Assembly: GCF_033547155.1 (NCBI RefSeq)
Contig: NZ_CP137892.1
Location: 2,542,001-2,606,000 of the forward strand
Reading direction: 5' to 3'
DNA from: Pseudomonas benzenivorans
GTDB taxonomy: Bacteria > Pseudomonadota > Gammaproteobacteria > Pseudomonadales > Pseudomonadaceae
DNA: 64,000 nt
Shown here: positions 60,096 to 64,000 of the stretch, one piece after another
How the letters are laid out: each line of letters opens with the position of its first letter
Numbering within the stretch: the stretch's first letter is position 1
Notes under the pieces: model-generated
The model's input: only the letters and a program-made list of their open reading frames with translations
Databases searched by the model: none
Told to the model about the DNA's origin: nothing
Made by a program: the position numbers and the translations under genes

Positions 60096-60286
60096 TGTCG
60101 ATTGCTTATATATACGACACTCTTGCTATGTCGCAGCGGAAAGTTAGTTATATTCTGCGACACTATCTCTTTGTCGCACGCAAAACTTGGTTATATTGCG
60201 ACACTCCCGCTATGTCGCATGCCAAAGTTAGTTATATTGCGACACCCTCCATATGTCGCATCAGAAACTCGGTTATATTAGCGACA
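60096..60286. repeat. Iteron-like array, ~41-bp period, TGTCGCA/TGCGACA arms
   Basis: Four good units and one shortened unit. Each has TGTCGCA, then about 18-20 nt containing (G/C)TT(A/G)GTTATAT, then TGCGACA. The left arms start at 60096 (TGTCGA), 60129, 60172, 60213 and 60254. The right arms start at 60156, 60197, 60238 and 60281 (GCGACA). The period is 41-43 bp, near four helical turns. Layout resembles plasmid iterons or a multi-site protein-binding array upstream of the mobilisation genes. Confidence 0.88.
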
Positions 60287-60385
60287 CACCCCAGTTGCCA
60301 TACAACTATCTTTGGTTATAGTCAATAAAAACCCCTGACAAACCGAAAGCTCTAATGCAATAATAAGCTTATAAACAGTTCCTAG

Positions 60386-60457
60386 CCAGTTGTGTCTTTG
60401 TAAGACAACTAAGAGGACTCCTCTTAGTTAACTGGTCTGCTCACTCCCCTTCGGGGG
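60386..60457. other. Compound palindrome, candidate oriT
   Basis: Outer arms CCAGTT/AACTGG (60386-60391, 60430-60435) enclose two hairpins: AGTTGT-TCTT with AAGACAACT (60388-60410) and a perfect 11-bp dyad with arm AACTAAGAGGA around one C (60407-60429). A CCCC-TTCG-GGGG hairpin follows at 60446-60457. It lies just upstream of the MobC-like and relaxase genes, the usual place of an oriT. The nick site cannot be fixed by eye. Confidence 0.6.
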
Positions 60458-60489
60458 GTTGCGCTAATAACAATAAAAACAGGTGCCCC

Positions 60490-60789
60490 ATGACTACTGA
60501 AAAACCCAAAACCAAAAGCTCTTCAGTTACCTTTCGCCTAACAGAAGAAGAAAAGCAATTAGCACAAGCAAAGGTAGAAGAAGCTGGATATGAAAGCATC
60601 TCTGCATTCGTTCGTGATTACTTAATCAACGCACAACCTAAAGAAAAGGTTTCGATCTCCCCTGAGATTTTTGAGATCATGTCGGCGCTTACTAAGCTCA
60701 GTTCTGTTGTTAACAAAGGCACTACAAGACCAGAAGCCAACGACCTGATCAGCAAAATTTCCCAAATTGTCATGGGGAAGAAATTATGA
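60490..60789 (+). CDS. MobC-like ribbon-helix-helix mobilisation protein
   Basis: A 99-residue protein with an N-terminal RHH motif (SSVTFRLTEEEKQLAQAKVE, then EAGYESISAFVRDYL) typical of relaxosome accessory proteins. Its stop overlaps the relaxase start as ATGA, so the pair is coupled. It probably binds the nearby oriT candidate or the iteron array and loads the relaxase. Confidence 0.8.
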   Translation: MTTEKPKTKSSSVTFRLTEEEKQLAQAKVEEAGYESISAFVRDYLINAQPKEKVSISPEIFEIMSALTKLSSVVNKGTTRPEANDLISKISQIVMGKKL

Positions 60790-61946
60790 TCGGCAAAATC
60801 TTTCCCAAAAGTTCAGGGTCTTTTAAAAGCCGAATCAGATATATTTTCGGCTGCTCTAAGCATGACCATGCAATTAGCAAAATCAAAACAATTGGTGGCA
60901 ACTACTTTAGCTCTGATCCACTACCTGCTCTACTAGCTGGCGATAAAAGTAAAATTGACGCCCTAGTGGCTGAGTTCGACGAGATCGAGAAGCTGCGTAA
61001 GCTTTCTATCGATTCCGACAAAGTTATCAAGCCTGTCTTCCACGCCATTCTATCGCTAAAACCTGGCGAGCATTTGAGTGACATGGCCTGGAATCGGGTT
61101 GCGCATCAGTACATGCAAGATCTTGGGTTCACTGACGCCTGCAAATATGTGGCCGTGCTGCACGAGGACACTGACCATCAGCACCTGCATATCGTCGGGA
61201 ACCGGATCAAGTTCGAAGAAGGCTTTCGCATGGTTAGTGACAGCAACGAGCGCAGCGTCAACATTGATGCAGTATCAGATATCGAAGACCAGTACGGCCT
61301 TGAGAAATGCCCGAAACCAAAGGAAACCTGGGGCACCGCGATCACTCACGCTGAAATGAAGTCCGCAATCGCTGAAAACGACCTGCCCTTCAAGCATAAG
61401 ATGATCGCAAAAATTGCAGGATGCATCGAGAAGACCAATGAAGCCAACGGCGACATGTTCACTTTCGTGCGACTCCTGCGCCGGCAAAACGTATTTATCC
61501 ATCTAACCAAGGATGAAAACGGACAGCCAAAGGGCATTTCTTACGAGTTTGACGGGCGGATTATTAGCGGCAGACAACTCAAAAGATCGCGTTTAACTTG
61601 GCAAAAACTAACTACACAAGAGAATATCCACTATGATCCAGAAACCCTTCCAGAACTTGAGATCGAGATTTGCAGAAGAATTGAAGATGAATTTGAAGTC
61701 GTTGCAACTTACAACACAAGACACTATTACATCTTCTACTCCAGAACTCGCAAATACCCTATCACCTTCAAAACAAAAACAGGTGATACAAAAGAAATAG
61801 AGATTGCAATTGCTATGATTCTTTCGCTTCTTTTGGCATTATTCGGTATTTCTTTCGGTTTTTATATCGCACAACCCGGCGATAATTTCATTGAATACGA
61901 GCCAGGAATGCCATTAAATATCCCAAGCAGCGGATACGAGCCATAA
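60786..61946 (+). CDS. MOBP-type relaxase with C-terminal membrane helix
   Basis: A 386-residue DNA nicking enzyme for plasmid-type transfer. Motif I has a candidate catalytic Tyr at RIRYIFGCSKHD (about residue 19). The metal-binding motif III is HEDTDHQHLHIVGNR (about 134-148), a clear HUH-type His triad. The relaxase domain spans about 1-250. The C-terminus has one strong membrane helix (IAIAMILSLLLALFGISFGF, about 339-358), unusual for a relaxase of this size. No helicase, primase or coupling protein is fused or visible nearby, so it would be mobilised by another system. Confidence 0.88.
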   Translation: MIGKIFPKSSGSFKSRIRYIFGCSKHDHAISKIKTIGGNYFSSDPLPALLAGDKSKIDALVAEFDEIEKLRKLSIDSDKVIKPVFHAILSLKPGEHLSDMAWNRVAHQYMQDLGFTDACKYVAVLHEDTDHQHLHIVGNRIKFEEGFRMVSDSNERSVNIDAVSDIEDQYGLEKCPKPKETWGTAITHAEMKSAIAENDLPFKHKMIAKIAGCIEKTNEANGDMFTFVRLLRRQNVFIHLTKDENGQPKGISYEFDGRIISGRQLKRSRLTWQKLTTQENIHYDPETLPELEIEICRRIEDEFEVVATYNTRHYYIFYSRTRKYPITFKTKTGDTKEIEIAIAMILSLLLALFGISFGFYIAQPGDNFIEYEPGMPLNIPSSGYEP

Positions 61947-61971
61947 AAAAAGGGCCCTCGCCAGGGCCCTT
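61944..61971 (-). terminator. Rho-independent terminator between the converging mob and phage genes
   Basis: AGGGCCCT/AGGGCCCT stem around GGCG, followed on the minus strand by a run of T. It closes the minus-strand transcript from the phage side and may also act on the relaxase transcript. Confidence 0.9.
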
Positions 61972-61991
61972 AACACCATGTTTGCCGCAAA

Positions 61992-62318
61992 TCAGAACAT
62001 AAAGTAGCGGGAAGCCTCCGTCTCATTCTGCTTTTCTTTGATCGCCTCAGCACAGAAAGCCATGGCATCCTCAAGTTCAATATCACCAGCATCGACCATT
62101 CCAGCAAGCATATCGAACAGCTCTGCAAACTTATGGCGACTCAAACGCAACACTTCATTGAATAGCTCTTGCTTCTTCTCGCGAAGCATCTCATTAGCCT
62201 TGCTAACACTCGCAGCGGCAAGATGTAGCATTAGATCAGGATCTGCAAGCTTATGAAAAAGCCCCACAGTCTCACTAACCATTTCCGCTTTAAAATTTGA
62301 TTCACAGTTACCGCACAT
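61992..62318 (-). CDS. Unknown 108-aa helical protein
   Basis: No family recognised. GAGG lies 8 nt upstream of the ATG, which supports translation. MCGNCESNFKAEMVSETVGL at the start has a Cys-x2-Cys pair; the rest is helical and charged (LRLSRHKFAELFDMLAGMVD). It follows the tail gene after 165 nt on the same strand and has an AT-rich promoter of its own. Confidence 0.7.
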   Translation of the reverse strand: MCGNCESNFKAEMVSETVGLFHKLADPDLMLHLAAASVSKANEMLREKKQELFNEVLRLSRHKFAELFDMLAGMVDAGDIELEDAMAFCAEAIKEKQNETEASRYFMF

Positions 62319-62483
62319 GGTTACAACCTCTTTTCTTGTTGTTTTAACTTACAAGCTTATTGTCTCAACAAGTTAGGAAGTTGTAAATACATCAACTGCA
62401 AACATACCTAAAACCAGTTACTACGCAAGAGCAATTGCCGGCTTTGAGGTCAAACAGGGCCTTAATATACTATGTGGATTATA

Positions 62484-64000
62484 TTAGCGATTAACAGTGA
62501 TGGTCTGGACATCCGAATACTGACCATTAAGCTTGGCCTTGATAGTGAATGTGAGACTATCAGCATAAGTTCCTTCGACATATTGCAGCTCATTGTTCTC
62601 ATCGAAGTACCAGGTGCGACGCAGCTCAAGTTCATTGTCGAAAGCCCAGGCTTCTGCTGACACCTCTTCCGTGCGAAGAATGCCGCTTTCGTCTGCGACG
62701 GTAACGACGTACGTGCAGTATGTGAGCTGGGACTTGTCTTGCTCTTGATGCACGATGCTTGTGTCCGATCCGTCGCGTGTGCGCCATTGCAGTGTCGCTT
62801 CGTCGATGATGAGTCCGCCGTCTGCAATGCCGTTGACCCGGAGCCTGCCGGGCCTCCAGGGCTTGCTGTTGGCCCCTTCATAGTGATACTCAACGACCGT
62901 CGCATCAGCGTCTTTCAAGCGATTCGTCGCGGTCTTCGTCAGCATCTTGAAGCGAATCCACTCATCTTTCGTGTACTTCAGCTTGATCGCAGACGACAGA
63001 TCACCAGCCGCCCAGATCTTGGCACCGACCGGGTGAGCCAGTGGCCTGGTGTTAAAGATCCCGCGCTTCACGTCTAGCAGTCGTGCAGTCGTGGAGTTGT
63101 CGATCACGGTGCTCTTTGCATAGACCCATTCACGCCCTGCCCCGCTTGAGATCAAGTACAGGCCCATTCCCTGTAGGCCTTCTGATTCCGAGTACGACTC
63201 AAAGCCCACGGTGCTGCCGGTGACTGTGATCGATGCCTTCGAGTAGATGCCAGCAGACAACGACTCACCGCTGCTAAAAGTCTTCGTGAAGTACTGCTCT
63301 CCTGCGTCGATGAAAGACGAGTCGTTCTGTGCCTGCACGAGCAGCTTGAAGCTCATCGCATTAGCCGGGGCCTCGGCCATTAGCAGCACAGCGTCCGTAA
63401 GACCATCTGCGAAGATCGCTGGTGCGTCGATGATCTCGTACGAAGTGACGTTGCTGGCAGTGACCGAAGGCTTCGTCCAGGCACGCTCAGAGCCATCGCT
63501 GTAGACGGCAGAGAAGATCCCGTAGACATCTTGCACAAGGTTCATTGTGATTCCGCCGCTATCGAGCGAGCCAAGATTCACAGCAGTGACGCGCATGATT
63601 TGCTTATCGACGCCGAGAAACGGCCAGGTCAAGCTAACCACGTCGCCAACATTTATCTCTGAAAACGCGCGGGTGCACTCGACAACGCAGGACTTCATCG
63701 GCGACGAAATGGCCACGAGCTCACGCTGCGCGATCTTTGCCGCGATCTGCGCTGACGTGACCTGGGGCATGCTGATCGTCTGACTCTCGACGTCGCCCTT
63801 GTGCATCCGCAGGGCATTGTTCTGAGCAATCGCAGTGCGCTCTTCATAGCCGTGTTCGCGCGACAGGTACTTGACCCGGATTTCGTTCACGCCAGTGTCA
63901 AGGCTGCCGCTGGTGTAGCTCGAAACGGCCTTCAAATTAGACGGATTTAGCTCCGGAATCGTGGTGTTGCCATAGTCATTCCGCGTCAGCTTGAGCTTAA
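62484..64000 (-). CDS. Phage tail-tip/baseplate protein (gpJ/host-specificity type), 5' part outside window
   Basis: Open from the window edge to the stop at 62484, about 505 residues of a larger protein. An early TTG at 63935 is not the true start because the frame continues upstream (KLTRNDYGNTTIPELNPSNL). Features of siphophage tail hub proteins are visible: VKYLSREHGYEERTAIAQNN, FSEINVGDVVSLTWPFLGVD, IDAPAIFADGLTDAVLLMAE, and beta-rich repeated domains in the C-terminal half (LDVKRGIFNTRPLAHPVGAK). It is probably the last gene of a tail operon reading toward the element end. Confidence 0.85.
   Translation of the reverse strand, partial: KLKLTRNDYGNTTIPELNPSNLKAVSSYTSGSLDTGVNEIRVKYLSREHGYEERTAIAQNNALRMHKGDVESQTISMPQVTSAQIAAKIAQRELVAISSPMKSCVVECTRAFSEINVGDVVSLTWPFLGVDKQIMRVTAVNLGSLDSGGITMNLVQDVYGIFSAVYSDGSERAWTKPSVTASNVTSYEIIDAPAIFADGLTDAVLLMAEAPANAMSFKLLVQAQNDSSFIDAGEQYFTKTFSSGESLSAGIYSKASITVTGSTVGFESYSESEGLQGMGLYLISSGAGREWVYAKSTVIDNSTTARLLDVKRGIFNTRPLAHPVGAKIWAAGDLSSAIKLKYTKDEWIRFKMLTKTATNRLKDADATVVEYHYEGANSKPWRPGRLRVNGIADGGLIIDEATLQWRTRDGSDTSIVHQEQDKSQLTYCTYVVTVADESGILRTEEVSAEAWAFDNELELRRTWYFDENNELQYVEGTYADSLTFTIKAKLNGQYSDVQTITVNR

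Noticed and set aside
60096..60286. CRISPR array
   Set aside because: The units contain paired inverted arms and a conserved core instead of identical repeats with unique spacers, and no cas gene is present.

Overview
This window reads as a Pseudomonas chromosome. It has the thrS-infC-rpmI-rplT-pheS-pheT-ihfA-MerR block next to tRNA-Pro(GGG), as in P. aeruginosa-like genomes. It also has PA2778/PA2779-type genes, OprD porins, BenR and PcaR operators, and AAnAAn (Crc/Hfq-type) motifs at catabolic start sites. The core genes are GC-rich; the stretch at about 59.6-62.4 kb and parts of 15.5-19.5 kb are visibly AT-richer.

Region 1 (1-19.6 kb) is an accessory island to the left of tRNA-Pro(GGG). 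It opens with a defence operon on the minus strand: hsdM, hsdS, an unknown 172-codon gene, mcrB, mcrC, fic and hsdR (cut by the window edge). Nearly all of these genes overlap start to stop, so a type IV (McrBC) system and a Fic protein sit inside a type I restriction-modification operon. Upstream lie a Cys-rich unknown gene and a divergent WYL regulator of the BrxR/CapW kind. The island continues with a pRiA4b ORF-3-like gene, a LexA-controlled umuDC pair, a 33-codon hydrophobic peptide, a small inovirus/satellite-like element (YagK/YfjJ-type replication protein and AlpA regulator), an IS1182-type transposase remnant and an unknown gene beside the tRNA.

Region 2 (19.6-30.3 kb) is core genome: translation genes (MerR, ihfA, pheT, pheS, rplT, rpmI, infC with an AUU start, thrS), tRNA-Val(GAC), a PuuB-type oxidoreductase and the PA2778/PA2779 pair.

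Region 3 (30.3-59.1 kb) is a large aromatic-acid supercluster. On the minus strand it holds benR, benABCD, benK, catB, catC, catA, benE, a BenF/OprD-type porin, a LivK/H/M/G/F-type ABC transporter, a small chemoreceptor, and pcaI, pcaJ, pcaF, pcaD. Together these encode every enzyme from benzoate through catechol and beta-ketoadipate to acetyl-CoA plus succinyl-CoA. The regulator gene pcaR follows, with its own operator. Next come a periplasmic binding protein, a second OprD porin, an MHS-family transporter, an M20 amidohydrolase and a divergent LysR regulator; I infer these feed an N-acyl amino acid such as hippurate into the benzoate pathway. Operators for BenR (two TGCA-N6-GGNTA boxes) and PcaR (GTTCGATAATCGCAC type) can be read directly.

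Region 4 (59.5 kb to the end) is a second mobile element, inserted after codon 31 of dusA. It carries an iteron-like array with 41-bp period, a compound palindrome that may be an oriT, a MobC-like protein and a MOBP-type relaxase. Converging on these from the right are a small unknown gene and a phage tail-tip gene that runs off the window. Conjugative mobilisation genes placed at the end of a dusA-integrated prophage are the most unusual feature here, together with the composite defence operon.
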